The position numbers and the translations under genes were made by a program. Source: Flavobacterium glycines (GTDB taxonomy: Bacteria > Bacteroidota > Bacteroidia > Flavobacteriales > Flavobacteriaceae). Taken from it: a DNA stretch of 64,000 nt. This document shows, piece by piece, positions 1 to 8,450 of this stretch. The DNA lies in contig NZ_FNEO01000001.1 in assembly GCF_900100165.1 (NCBI RefSeq), positions 1,364,001-1,428,000 of the forward strand, read 5' to 3'. The notes below the pieces were generated by a model, which did not search any database, had not been told where the DNA came from, and was given only the letters and a program-made list of their open reading frames with translations. The first letter of the stretch is position 1. Each line of letters begins with the position of its first letter.

Positions 1-244
1 AAAATTGTTTTTGATGGATGATGTAGAGTTTTCTATTACCAATGATGCACTGGATTTTATTGTAGATAAAGCATTAGAATACAAATTAGGTGCACGTGGA
101 TTGCGTTCGCTTTGTGAAGCTATCTTAACCGATGCGATGTACGAATTACCAAGTTCTGATGATAAAATACTGGAAATTGATAAGGATTACGCTAAGGAAA
201 CTTTGAATAAAAATTTATTGAAGCGATTAGAGATTGCTTCGTAA
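1..244 (+). CDS. clpX: ClpX C-terminus (partial)
   Basis: This is the last ~80 codons of the ATP-dependent unfoldase ClpX, cut by the window edge; the frame is open from base 2. The segment KLGARGLRSLCEAIL followed by DAMYELPS is the hallmark of the ClpX C-terminal small AAA+ domain, which carries the sensor-2 arginine (the GAR motif). ClpX forms a hexamer that feeds unfolded substrates to ClpP, which is expected upstream outside the window. A strong hairpin terminator follows directly, so clpX ends its transcription unit. Confidence 0.93.
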   Translation, partial: KLFLMDDVEFSITNDALDFIVDKALEYKLGARGLRSLCEAILTDAMYELPSSDDKILEIDKDYAKETLNKNLLKRLEIAS

Positions 245-266
245 TTTTTTTGATTTATAAAATTTC

Positions 267-304
267 AAACCCGTCTCGTTTTTTTGAATGAGACGGGTTT
301 TTTT
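267..304 (+). terminator. Rho-independent terminator after clpX
   Basis: An 11-bp perfect stem (AAACCCGTCTC at 267-277 pairing with GAGACGGGTTT at 290-300) is followed by a T-run to 304. It lies 22 bp after the clpX stop codon. Confidence 0.9.
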
Positions 305-415
305 ATGAGTTTGAGTTAGCTTAAAATCATCTCTTTGTAAAAAACACGCGATATTTTTTTTTATCTACAATAGATTGTCGATTTTTGTCGCTTCTAAAAT
401 CAATATAGATTAAAA

Positions 416-1654
416 ATGGCAATTGAGGATAAAGAGATTATTTTATTAAAAGTTTCTGGTCAGGACAAACCAGGGGTAACAGCTGGTTTAACATCAGTAT
501 TGGCGATGTATAATGCCGTTATTTTAGATATAGGACAAGCGGATATTCACGATACACTTTCGTTAGGGATTTTGTTCGAAATAGAAGCCGGTTCTTCTTC
601 GGCTCCGGTTTTAAAAGATTTGTTGTTTAAAGCTTACGAATTAGGAATTAAAGTAAAATTTATTCCAATTACCATTGATGATTATGAAAAATGGGTAAAA
701 GCACAGTCTAAACAGCGTTATATCATTAATATTTTAGGCGAGACTTTGGCTGCTGCTCAATTGGCTGCGGTGACTAAAATAATGTCCGACCAAAATCTAA
801 ATATTGATTCGATAAAAAGATTAACAGGCAGAACTTCTATTGTAGAAACAGAAGTATATCCACGTTCTTGTGTGCAATTATCGGTTTCGGGAGAAATTGT
901 AGATAAAACCGTTATGACTGCCAGTTTTATGGAGATTTCCAGAACTTTAGATGTTGATATTTCTTTCCAGGAAGACACTATTTATAGAAGAAACCGTCGT
1001 TTGGTGTGTTTTGATATGGATTCTACATTGATTCAGACTGAAGTTATTGACGAATTGGCTGAATTAGCGGGTGTAGGTGAACAAGTGAGAGCTATTACCG
1101 AATCGGCGATGAATGGTGAGATTGATTTTAGTGAAAGCTTCAAAAAACGTATGGCTTTGTTAGAAGGTTTAAGCGAAGATGTGTTGCATAATGTAGCCAT
1201 CAATTTGCCAATAACAAAAGGAGCACACCGCTTGATGAAAGCTTTGAAATATTATGGTTATAAAACCGCTATTTTGTCAGGAGGATTTACCTATTTTGGA
1301 AACTATTTGCAAAAAGAACTAGGTATCGACTATGTTCATGCTAATGAATTAGAGATTAAAGACGGTAAATTAACCGGAAATTATATTGGTGAAATTGTAG
1401 ATGGTCAAAAGAAAGCCGAATATTTGAAAGCCATTGCCGAGAAAGAAGGGATTCACATCAACCAGACTATTGCCGTGGGTGATGGGGCGAATGATTTGCC
1501 AATGATTAATTTAGCAGGGTTAGGAATTGCTTTTCATGCCAAACCTACGGTAAAAGAAAGTGCGGCAACTTCTATTTCGAGTTTGGGTCTTGACGGAGTT
1601 TTATACCTATTGGGTTATCATGATCGCCATATTGATATGATGGATGATATCTAG
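416..1654 (+). CDS. serB: Phosphoserine phosphatase SerB with N-terminal ACT domains
   Basis: Dephosphorylates phosphoserine in the last step of serine synthesis (cytoplasmic HAD phosphatase). The 412-residue protein has an N-terminal ACT-type regulatory region (about residues 8-180, probably two ACT repeats) and a HAD domain from about 195. HAD motif I is FDMDSTLIQTE with the nucleophile D200 and acid/base D202. Motif II is the serine in ILSGG (S288), and motif IV is GDGAND (355-360). ACT-SerB fusions of about 400 residues are normal in Bacteroidota. The ATG follows an A/T-rich leader, and the gene stands alone between two terminators. ACT domains suggest amino-acid feedback control, which is inference. 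Confidence 0.95.
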   Translation: MAIEDKEIILLKVSGQDKPGVTAGLTSVLAMYNAVILDIGQADIHDTLSLGILFEIEAGSSSAPVLKDLLFKAYELGIKVKFIPITIDDYEKWVKAQSKQRYIINILGETLAAAQLAAVTKIMSDQNLNIDSIKRLTGRTSIVETEVYPRSCVQLSVSGEIVDKTVMTASFMEISRTLDVDISFQEDTIYRRNRRLVCFDMDSTLIQTEVIDELAELAGVGEQVRAITESAMNGEIDFSESFKKRMALLEGLSEDVLHNVAINLPITKGAHRLMKALKYYGYKTAILSGGFTYFGNYLQKELGIDYVHANELEIKDGKLTGNYIGEIVDGQKKAEYLKAIAEKEGIHINQTIAVGDGANDLPMINLAGLGIAFHAKPTVKESAATSISSLGLDGVLYLLGYHDRHIDMMDDI

Positions 1655-1676
1655 AATACGTAAATATAACATTTTC

Positions 1677-1712
1677 AAAACCTTAGTTCTATTTTTGAGC
1701 TAAGGTTTTTTT
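1677..1712 (+). terminator. Terminator after serB
   Basis: AAAACCTTAG (1677-1686) pairs with CTAAGGTTTT (1700-1709) and is followed by a T-run. Confidence 0.88.
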
Positions 1713-1765
1713 ATTTCGTTACATTTAAAATTGTATTTTTATAATACAGACTTAAATAAAGCACA

Positions 1766-2176
1766 ATGATAACAGTTCAAACAAAAATTCAGGCTCCCAT
1801 AGATAAGATTTGGGATTTATGGACATTGCCGGAGCATATTACCCAGTGGAATATGGCTTCTGAGGATTGGCATACACCTTTTGCAGAGAATGATTTGAAA
1901 GTAGGTGGTAGATTTAAATCGACTATGGCTTCAAAAGACGGAACAATGAGTTTCGACTTTGTTGGAACATATTGCGCTGTTTTAGATAAAAAATTAATTG
2001 CTTATACTATCGAAGACGGAAGAGTAGTCATTATAGTTTTTGAAGAGTTGGAAGATGGATTTGAAGTCAGGGAATATTTTGAACCGGAATCAGTAAATTC
2101 AGAAGAATTGCAATATCAGGGTTGGCAGGCTATATTGGATAATTTTAAGAGGTACGTTGAGGATAATTTGAGCTAA
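1766..2176 (+). CDS. SRPBCC/AHSA1-type small-molecule-binding protein
   Basis: The 136-residue protein starts with a strand and helix typical of the SRPBCC (START-like, AHSA1) fold: VQTKIQAPIDKIWDLWTLPEHI. It ends with the long C-terminal helix (WQAILDNFKRYVEDN) that lines the ligand cavity. The GGRF motif and the acidic middle strand fit the AHSA1 subfamily. Members bind hydrophobic ligands or act as cyclase-like enzymes, so the substrate cannot be predicted. The next gene starts 10 bp downstream, so the two are probably co-transcribed. Confidence 0.85.
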   Translation: MITVQTKIQAPIDKIWDLWTLPEHITQWNMASEDWHTPFAENDLKVGGRFKSTMASKDGTMSFDFVGTYCAVLDKKLIAYTIEDGRVVIIVFEELEDGFEVREYFEPESVNSEELQYQGWQAILDNFKRYVEDNLS

Positions 2177-2186
2177 ATTCAATACA

Positions 2187-2594
2187 ATGGCAAAACAAAT
2201 ATGGCTTAATCTTCCGGTAAAAGATATTAAGCAATCTAAGATGTTTTTTTCTAAACTTGGTTTTTCTTTCAATGAGCAACATGATACAGAATATTCAACT
2301 TGTTTGTTAGTTGGAGAAAATAATTTTGTAATCATGCTTTTTGAAGAAACCATGTTTCAGGAATTTATAAAAAATCCAATTACAGATACCAAACTAAGTT
2401 CGGAGGTTTTAATATCAATTGATGCCGAAAGTTGGGAGGAAGTAGATGCTATTGCCCACAGGGTTGAAGAGGCCGGAGGAACAGTCTTTTCAAAACCGGC
2501 TTTGAGTCAGGGTTGGATGTATGGCTGTGGTTTTGCTGATTTAGACGGGCATCGTTGGGGTGTTTTGTATATGGATTTTAGTAAGTTGTCATAA
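2187..2594 (+). CDS. VOC family (glyoxalase/dioxygenase-like) protein
   Basis: This 135-residue protein has two beta-alpha-beta-beta-beta half-domains. The first starts IWLNLPVKDIKQSKMFFSKLGF; the second ends GWMYGCGFADLDGHRWGVLYMD. That is the vicinal oxygen chelate fold in the glyoxalase-like 'extradiol/lactoylglutathione lyase relative' class. The DLDGHRW ending is characteristic. No specific reaction can be assigned, and many such proteins are resistance or binding proteins. It lies 10 bp after the AHSA1-like gene on the same strand. Confidence 0.87.
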   Translation: MAKQIWLNLPVKDIKQSKMFFSKLGFSFNEQHDTEYSTCLLVGENNFVIMLFEETMFQEFIKNPITDTKLSSEVLISIDAESWEEVDAIAHRVEEAGGTVFSKPALSQGWMYGCGFADLDGHRWGVLYMDFSKLS

Positions 2595-2719
2595 ATACAA
2601 CTGACAATAGAAAGAGTTTACTTTTTTATTATATAAGAAGTACCCTGATCGACGTGTTTTGATCATTTAACCCGATGGGCTATGTTTAAAAATTAATAAC
2701 CAATTTTAATCAATATATT

Positions 2720-3154
2720 ATGGTAACAATTAATCCGTATTTAATTTTTAATGGTAATTGCGAAGCAGCCTTTTTGTTTTATAAATCTGTTTTTGGCGGA
2801 GAATTTCCATACATCGGAAAATTTAATGAAATGCCTGCGGGCGATAATACTCCTGAATTGTCAGAAGAAGAGGGAAACAGAATTATGCATGTTTGTTTAC
2901 CAATAGGAGCAACAATGTTAATGGGAAGTGATAGTAATTCGGCGAGTGGTGATGTTGTTTTTGGAAACAATTTTTCGGTTTCTGTCAATGTAGAAACTAA
3001 GGAGGAAGCAGATCGAATTTTCAACGGACTTTCGGCAGGAGGAAATGCTTATATGCCGATGGCTGATACTTTTTGGGGAGCTTATTTTGGAATGTTTACG
3101 GATAAATTTGGAATAAACTGGATGGTCAATTTTGATAAAAACGAAAAGCAATAA
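2720..3154 (+). CDS. PhnB-like VOC family protein
   Basis: The 144-residue protein opens with INPYLIFNGNCEAAFLFYKS and then VFGGE. This is the signature of the PhnB/YjdN ('3-demethylubiquinone-9 3-methyltransferase-like') VOC subfamily, in which a single chain carries both halves. It ends with WGAYFGMFTDKFGINWMVNF, also typical. The function of this subfamily is not established. The next gene begins 2 bp after its stop, so they form a two-gene operon separate from the pair upstream (125-bp gap without a visible terminator). Confidence 0.87.
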   Translation: MVTINPYLIFNGNCEAAFLFYKSVFGGEFPYIGKFNEMPAGDNTPELSEEEGNRIMHVCLPIGATMLMGSDSNSASGDVVFGNNFSVSVNVETKEEADRIFNGLSAGGNAYMPMADTFWGAYFGMFTDKFGINWMVNFDKNEKQ

Positions 3155-3156
3155 GG

Positions 3157-3687
3157 ATGAAAATAGTAAAGAAAATTATAGCAGTTTTTTTAGCTCTGAT
3201 TGTATTGCTTCTGGTAGTGGCTTTGTTTATTCCAAAGGATTATACGGTTTCGGTTTCAACAACTATAAACCAACCCAAAGGAATAGTTTTTGATTATGTG
3301 AAATTGATTAAAAATCAGGAAGAATATAGTGTTTGGGTAATGCAGGATCCTAATGTGGTAATGAATTATACCGGAACTGACGGAACTGTAGGTTTTAGAG
3401 CAGCATGGAATAGTAAAGACGATAATGTTGGCGAAGGTTCACAGCAAATTACAAAAATTACTGATGACAGAATTGATGTCGATTTGCATTTTGAACGACC
3501 AATGAAAGGAGATGCTAAAGCAACTACTTTTGTAGAGGAGGTTTCGGGAAATGAAACGAAAGTTACAAATGAATTCTATGGGCATTCTGATTATCCAATG
3601 AATTTAATGTCGTTGATAGGGAAGAAATTTATAACCGACGCCCAGACTCAAAATTTAGCTAATTTGAAGAAGATTTTGGAAGAATAG
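3157..3687 (+). CDS. Membrane-anchored SRPBCC (polyketide-cyclase-like) protein
   Basis: The 176-residue protein has an N-terminal hydrophobic segment (residues 5-25) acting as a signal anchor. A START-like SRPBCC domain follows (YTVSVSTTINQPKGIVFDYV at the start, a C-terminal helix ending NLANLKKILEE). It probably sits on the outer face of the inner membrane and binds a small hydrophobic ligand; the ligand is unknown. It is coupled to the PhnB-like gene by a 2-bp gap. Its stop lies 1 bp from the stop of the convergent ADP-ribosylglycohydrolase gene, leaving no room for a separate terminator. Confidence 0.82.
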   Translation: MKIVKKIIAVFLALIVLLLVVALFIPKDYTVSVSTTINQPKGIVFDYVKLIKNQEEYSVWVMQDPNVVMNYTGTDGTVGFRAAWNSKDDNVGEGSQQITKITDDRIDVDLHFERPMKGDAKATTFVEEVSGNETKVTNEFYGHSDYPMNLMSLIGKKFITDAQTQNLANLKKILEE

Positions 3688-3688
3688 T

Positions 3689-5098
3689 TTAGGGCTTGAT
3701 TTTTTTTAAAAAAGAAGAGTCTAATGAAACGTCTGTAATGGTATCTGAATAAACAGTACTTGCCCTAACGATACTTTTGATGTTGTCGTGTTTGAAATAA
3801 GCAGAAAAATTAAAAGTGTCATAATATTCATCTGTAGTATGACAATTTGCAAAAGACCCTGTGAAAATTACCTGATTGTCATCCAAAAAAGTAATGGTAT
3901 TGACGAAAATTGTTACCGAATCAATATTTCTTTCTTTTATTTCAGAATAAAATTCCCAATCAAAAGGATATTGTACTTCTACATTATGTGGGTATTTAGG
4001 GTATTGGAGTTGAAACACCAAAACATTTTTACCTTCATCATTAGGTAAAAAGAAGGTAGCTTCAGTTTGATAGTCAACAGGGGTATAATCACGGGAAAAT
4101 CCCTCATAATCAATATTGTCTGTTCGAACGTATCTGTAAGAAATGAATCCTTTTATTTCCATAGTTTCTTTTTTATATTGATAAATCAGTTTATTAATAC
4201 TCTCTATTCTTGGCAAAACAGTAATCCAAAATTTTGGAATTGTTTCAAATCCATAAAGCATTCCTGCTAAACCGCCTGTAACTGCTCCCGTGGTATCGGT
4301 GTCTTTTCCTAAATTGATCGCTTTAAGAACGGCATCGATATAATTGTCGGTGGTAAGTAAACACCAAATACTCGCTTCCAAAGTGTGAACCACATAACCC
4401 GAACTGCTTATTTTATCTTCTTCCAACTCATAGATATTGCCGTTCAAAAGACGGTTGTAAATTTCAATTTCAGAAGGATTTATATGCAAGGATTTTAAAA
4501 AATCGGTTACTTCTTTTTTTAAGTCTTGGTAAATTTCAAACTTGTCTTTGCCTTCCATAATCTGTTTGGCAAATTCCAAATAATAAAAACAGCCAATCAC
4601 CGAACGAAGGTGTGCGTGGGTTATGGAAGAAACCTGTTTTGTGATTTCAAATCGTTCGGCAATAGGTTTGTCTTTATGATATAAAACCAAAGGTAAAATA
4701 CGCATTAAAGAACCGTTGCCATTGTCATTTTCATTAAACCCACCTGACATTTCCGGGCTAATACCTTCTGCTAATTTTTCAATGGCGATACGTGTACTTA
4801 TGCCAATATCGAATACCCAGCCTTGGGGAGTCCAATAATTATAGACTTTCCATGCTATAAATTTTTGAGCCAATTGGTTCAAACTGAATCCTTCATTGAT
4901 GCTTTCAGCTAAACAAAAAGTCAGCGAACTGTCATCAGACCAAACTCCTCCCCGAACATCATGCGTGCCAAAACCCTGCACAGTATTTATAGGATTTTGC
5001 TTCAAGTATTCACGGCTTTTAAATTCTACAGGAACGCCAAGCGCATCGCCAACAACAACACCATAAAGGATATTTTGAAGATGGTTTTTATTTTGCAT
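3689..5098 (-). CDS. ADP-ribosylglycohydrolase family protein with C-terminal extension
   Basis: Residues 1-~305 are an ADP-ribosylglycohydrolase (DraG/ARH3-like) domain. GDALGVPVEFKS lies at 18-28 and SDDSS at 54-58 gives two metal-binding aspartates. GNGSLMR is at 127-133, and GKDTDTTGAVTGGLAG gives D266 and D268. All dinuclear-metal ligands are present, so it should be able to cleave ADP-ribose from a protein, nucleic acid or small-molecule conjugate. Residues ~313-469 are an extra domain rich in aromatic residues and beta strands that I do not recognise; family members usually stop near 300 residues. It is the last gene of a tight six-gene minus-strand run and lies 10 bp after the GNAT gene. 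Confidence 0.88.
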   Translation of the reverse strand: MQNKNHLQNILYGVVVGDALGVPVEFKSREYLKQNPINTVQGFGTHDVRGGVWSDDSSLTFCLAESINEGFSLNQLAQKFIAWKVYNYWTPQGWVFDIGISTRIAIEKLAEGISPEMSGGFNENDNGNGSLMRILPLVLYHKDKPIAERFEITKQVSSITHAHLRSVIGCFYYLEFAKQIMEGKDKFEIYQDLKKEVTDFLKSLHINPSEIEIYNRLLNGNIYELEEDKISSSGYVVHTLEASIWCLLTTDNYIDAVLKAINLGKDTDTTGAVTGGLAGMLYGFETIPKFWITVLPRIESINKLIYQYKKETMEIKGFISYRYVRTDNIDYEGFSRDYTPVDYQTEATFFLPNDEGKNVLVFQLQYPKYPHNVEVQYPFDWEFYSEIKERNIDSVTIFVNTITFLDDNQVIFTGSFANCHTTDEYYDTFNFSAYFKHDNIKSIVRASTVYSDTITDVSLDSSFLKKIKP

Positions 5099-5108
5099 TT
5101 AGGAATAG

Positions 5109-5582
5109 TTAAAATTCTAAAATTAGGTTGTTGAAATTATCTTTAAAACCTTGATTTTTAAAAAAGTTTAGGGCTTTGGTATTTTTTGAAAACACATCCA
5201 AAACAATCTTATGTGTAGATTCAGACTTTGCCCATTTTTTAATTTCCTCTATAAATGTTTTTCCAATACCTAGCTGGCGGTATTTTTTATCAATCATAAT
5301 ATCTCCAATGATACAGTAATTGTTAGAATTGTAGTTGGAATATTTAAACCAGCTAATGCCAGCCGTTATATATCCAATAATTCTATTTTTACTTTTGGCA
5401 ATAAAAATAACATTTGTGGTGTCTCTCAAATACCAATCTAAATTCATTTTGTATTCATCGACGAAACTGTCTGTGTCTGCAAAGAAATCAGCATCAAATT
5501 CTTTGTGTAGGTTCATTAGTTTTACCCATAGTGATGCTATTTCGTCAAGGTGTTCGGGTGTTGCTTTTTGGATTTGATACAT
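5109..5582 (-). CDS. GNAT family N-acetyltransferase
   Basis: The 157-residue protein carries the GNAT core: the beta4 strand IIGDIMIDKKYRQLGIGKTF contains the acetyl-CoA pyrophosphate-binding loop (Q/R-x-x-G-x-G). The later segment NTKALNFFKNQGF is the conserved C-terminal motif. The acceptor substrate is unknown. It starts 18 bp after the preceding gene and ends 10 bp before the ADP-ribosylglycohydrolase, so it belongs to the six-gene accessory operon and may modify a partner in it (inference). Confidence 0.87.
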   Translation of the reverse strand: MYQIQKATPEHLDEIASLWVKLMNLHKEFDADFFADTDSFVDEYKMNLDWYLRDTTNVIFIAKSKNRIIGYITAGISWFKYSNYNSNNYCIIGDIMIDKKYRQLGIGKTFIEEIKKWAKSESTHKIVLDVFSKNTKALNFFKNQGFKDNFNNLILEF

Positions 5583-5600
5583 TGTTTTATCTATTTTTAT

Positions 5601-6086
5601 TTAGGCTTCTTCGTTACTGAAAAATAAATTATCAAAATCTTCCTCCAGCACTTCCAGAAAAAGAGGAGTGTTTTTTACAACAAGTTGAAAATTATATCTT
5701 TCTTGTCTTAAATCAGTTGGAGAATATATTTTAGCTATTTCGAAATAACCATAAAAATATATGGAATCATCTTTAAAGATTTTATTGATAAAAATGCTGC
5801 TGTTTTGCGAATATTCCCATTTACAGATTCCGTCTTTAATTGTTTTAGTATAAATTAATCTACTGGAAAAACATAGCAAAATATCTTTTTGATGTAATAA
5901 AGAAACTTCTGTACAAAAGTTTTCAATGTCATTTTTGGCAATTTCATAACGTCTTTTTAGGTTGACTTTGTCAAATTGGAAACCATGATTTTCCGACCTT
6001 ATGAGATAATTAGAATCTCGGTATTCTGTGATTAAAACAGCATCGGTTTGAAAGTTAGCTTTTCTAGGATTGTTGATTTTTACCAT
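5601..6086 (-). CDS. Hypothetical protein in accessory operon
   Basis: I do not recognise this 161-residue protein. It has no signal peptide or membrane segment. The N-terminus (about residues 1-60) is charged and then alternates strands and helices. The middle (IYFYGYFEIAKIYSPTDLRQ) and the acidic C-terminus suggest a compact soluble alpha/beta protein. It starts 9 bp after the GIY-YIG-like gene and ends 18 bp before the GNAT gene. That spacing makes it a genuine operon member rather than a chance frame. Confidence 0.72.
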   Translation of the reverse strand: MVKINNPRKANFQTDAVLITEYRDSNYLIRSENHGFQFDKVNLKRRYEIAKNDIENFCTEVSLLHQKDILLCFSSRLIYTKTIKDGICKWEYSQNSSIFINKIFKDDSIYFYGYFEIAKIYSPTDLRQERYNFQLVVKNTPLFLEVLEEDFDNLFFSNEEA

Positions 6087-6095
6087 TAAATTGGA

Positions 6096-6518
6096 TTATC
6101 TTTTTTTATTATTTAAACATGGCTTTAATTTTTTTATGTACTCCGTTTCTATAAGTTGAATATTTGTATTTTCATCAAAGACTATACATTCAATATTAAA
6201 ATTGGAATGAATAAATGATTTAGTTTTTTCCCTTAATTCTTTGTTTTTTTTGTCTTTGACATCGAAATCCAGAAACAACCCGATTTTTTTAACAAAAGTA
6301 GCTCCTTCAAAATTTGACCATCCCATTTCTTGCTTTGCTCTACAAAATAAATCAGAAGTTTTCGTAACTTCTGCTTTGCCAATATATGCTATTTCACTGG
6401 TGTAAGTGTATCCCGTTTTTAAGCATATTTGTTGAAGTATTTCTTTGTCTTTTGGTTTAATAAAGTATAAGCCTCCTTTGCGTCTATATGTGTTTAAGTA
6501 TTGTAAAATTGGATTCAT
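6096..6518 (-). CDS. GIY-YIG-like nuclease
   Basis: The 140-residue protein shows the GIY-YIG nuclease layout. GLY is at 16-18 and YIG at 45-47. A catalytic-type arginine R60 lies in the helix DLFCRAKQEMGWSNF, and ATFVKKIG follows. E124 (metal-binding type) is in QLIETEYIKKLKP, and N136 comes after KPCLN. This matches G-[IVL]-Y ... Y-I-G ... R ... E ... N of the family. About 26 residues separate the GIY and YIG halves, more than usual. No DNA-binding domain is attached. It probably cuts DNA, or repairs or restricts it, with partners in the same operon. The assignment rests on motifs only. Confidence 0.72.
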   Translation of the reverse strand: MNPILQYLNTYRRKGGLYFIKPKDKEILQQICLKTGYTYTSEIAYIGKAEVTKTSDLFCRAKQEMGWSNFEGATFVKKIGLFLDFDVKDKKNKELREKTKSFIHSNFNIECIVFDENTNIQLIETEYIKKLKPCLNNKKR

Positions 6519-6529
6519 AATTTTTTTGA

Positions 6530-7063
6530 TTATAATAAATTTAGTTGCTCATTCAACCAACGTCCTTTATGATGTCCACGATTATCCTGCCAAGTTAATA
6601 CAGGATAATTTGCCAAAGTATTACCTTCATAATTAATCGCTTTTCTATATGTATTTGATAGCAAATCAATATCATTTTCCAATATAAGGTTTTCTAATAA
6701 TTGAGATTCTCTCCAAAATAAATAAGGCATTATCCCATTCTTCCTTTTATTTATGGCTAAGTCATAATAAGGAATTAAATCATCAAATTTAATCCATCCA
6801 AATAAGGCTGATAAAATTTTAATATCTGTTTGGGGTTTTAACCAATTATTCTGTAATACCTGTCTATATATAATAGACCTATTTGTCGAATACAATTGCC
6901 ACGCAGGTAATGTTTTACTCCAATCTAACTCAATTTCTGTTAATTTTATCAAATTTAATCTTGCGTCAAATAATTCATTGTTATTGGATAGATTTTCAAG
7001 ATTATTCGGATTATCAAGTACTGGTTTTGTTTTACTTCCTGAGCATGTAATTAAATATGCCAT
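6530..7063 (-). CDS. YaaA/DUF6884-like protein (short form)
   Basis: The 177-residue protein begins with a small-residue loop (LITCSGSKTKP) like that of YaaA (UPF0246) and DUF6884 proteins. It also has the YaaA-type core: ILSALFGWIKFDDLIPYYDL at 83-102 and YLFW at 114-117, matching the LSGLYGLLRPLDLI.PYRLEM and LY.FW motifs. E. coli YaaA (about 257 residues) limits free iron and DNA damage under peroxide stress and binds DNA; this version is shorter. DUF6884/YaaA-like proteins also occur in DNA-modification and defence clusters. It lies 11 bp before the GIY-YIG gene and 25 bp after the PD-(D/E)XK-like gene. Confidence 0.68.
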   Translation of the reverse strand: MAYLITCSGSKTKPVLDNPNNLENLSNNNELFDARLNLIKLTEIELDWSKTLPAWQLYSTNRSIIYRQVLQNNWLKPQTDIKILSALFGWIKFDDLIPYYDLAINKRKNGIMPYLFWRESQLLENLILENDIDLLSNTYRKAINYEGNTLANYPVLTWQDNRGHHKGRWLNEQLNLL

Positions 7064-7088
7064 ATTTTCTATTAATTTTAATTAGTTA

Positions 7089-7679
7089 TTATTTTATTTT
7101 CTCCAGCGTAAAAAATCCGAGTTTAGAATATTGGTCTGTAAATGGAACCTGAAAATTTAAATTCCAATTCGAGAGTTCGGAATACTTACTAAACTTAGCT
7201 GTTATTGCATTAATTTCTTCCAGACTAGGTTTAGGAGTGATTACCGCACAGCATATTTTATTGATTTCAGGTTTAATTATTCCGTTTTGAGAAAGACTAT
7301 CAAACTTTTCGCAGTCGCCAATTATACCCACTTTCTTGCCTTCGAAACTGTTTGAGGTATAAAAGTTGAGCTTTCTTCCTTTTCCCCTGTTTCCGGAAAT
7401 AGAAAAATGTTTGAGTTCGAGATAAGTTTCCTCATTGTTTAAATCCGTAAAAGTGATGTCAATATGTATTCGTTTTGGTTTTAATAATAATACGGTATGC
7501 TGAAAATTAAAGCTCTTAATCTTTTTTGTTTCCACTAATTTTTTCAAATAGACGCCAATATTTATGACAAAGAAATTCTCCACCCGGATGTCATTTGTGA
7601 TGATTAAATCATAAGCGGAATGATTTATTTCTTCATTAAGATAATTGTAAATACCTGCAATAATTTGATTTTTGTTCAT
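7089..7679 (-). CDS. Putative PD-(D/E)XK-fold nuclease, first gene of accessory operon
   Basis: The 196-residue protein has no hit I can name. It does show a restriction-endonuclease-like pattern: a strand with D74 (RIHIDITF), 13 residues, then the strand YLELKHF with E88-x-K90. An upstream helix carries E34. That is the spacing of a PD-(D/E)XK active site. A later strand-helix pair (KICCAVITPKPSLEEINAI) would complete the fold. It has no signal peptide. It is the promoter-proximal gene of the six-gene run ending at 3689; 179 bp of A/T-rich sequence separates it from the next gene upstream. Confidence 0.55.
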   Translation of the reverse strand: MNKNQIIAGIYNYLNEEINHSAYDLIITNDIRVENFFVINIGVYLKKLVETKKIKSFNFQHTVLLLKPKRIHIDITFTDLNNEETYLELKHFSISGNRGKGRKLNFYTSNSFEGKKVGIIGDCEKFDSLSQNGIIKPEINKICCAVITPKPSLEEINAITAKFSKYSELSNWNLNFQVPFTDQYSKLGFFTLEKIK

Positions 7680-7858
7680 ATGGGTGTTATTTTTTTGATT
7701 ACTTTAAAGAAAAAAATATTGATTCACAAAGCATTTGAATTATATATATAAGAATTTTCAATAAAATTAAAGCTATTCCTTTTAGCAAAAAAAACATTAA
7801 TTAGATTTATTTTAAATTTTAGCTTGCAACTTTTTGATTCATAATTTTTTGTTAAAGG

Positions 7859-8413
7859 TTATATTTCAAAACTGTTTAGATATGTCAATAAACTGTCTGA
7901 TTTAATGAATTTTAATTCCCTGTTTTCATAAGTGATTTTTTGAAGATTGTTGCCTGCCAGTTGAAACAGCAATTTCTCGATTCTAAAATCATCAAGCAAC
8001 ATTTCATACTGTCCAATTAATCCAATTTCTTTTTGTTCGATATATATGCCTTTTTTTAAAGTGAATTTCTCTTTATTAATTTCAGTAGTATAAAGTGGAA
8101 ACAGCAGTAATTCCTGATTCAAATCATTGATTTTTAATTTTTGTATTTTTTTGTTTTGCTGCCAAATCTCGATTAGATTTTTTGGAGTATTCAGCAGTAC
8201 TTTACTGGAGCATCCCTTAAAATTTTCAAATGATTGAATGCGGTCTTTTTGCAATAAAAAATAAAAATAAGGGTCGGTTAACGCTTGGTGTAAGGGCAGC
8301 TGCATACGTTGGGCAATACGTTCATATTCTATTTTTTCAGCGGGGTCAATACTCAATCTTTTGATGGTTTGGGATTCTCCAAAAAGGTTTATTTTGAGTT
8401 TGGCTGCGGGCAT
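7859..8413 (-). CDS. Hypothetical protein
   Basis: I do not recognise this 184-residue soluble protein. The first 60 residues look helical and include the segment AEKIEYERIAQRMQL; the rest alternates short strands and helices. It lies 37 bp downstream of the LamG lipoprotein gene on the same strand and could be co-transcribed with it. Alternatively it could belong functionally with the nuclease-like operon 179 bp downstream. The frame is fully open and flanked by genes in the same direction, so I take it as real. Confidence 0.62.
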   Translation of the reverse strand: MPAAKLKINLFGESQTIKRLSIDPAEKIEYERIAQRMQLPLHQALTDPYFYFLLQKDRIQSFENFKGCSSKVLLNTPKNLIEIWQQNKKIQKLKINDLNQELLLFPLYTTEINKEKFTLKKGIYIEQKEIGLIGQYEMLLDDFRIEKLLFQLAGNNLQKITYENRELKFIKSDSLLTYLNSFEI

Positions 8414-8450
8414 TGGTTAAATTCCTCCATCAGAAATGAGTTTTCTTTTA

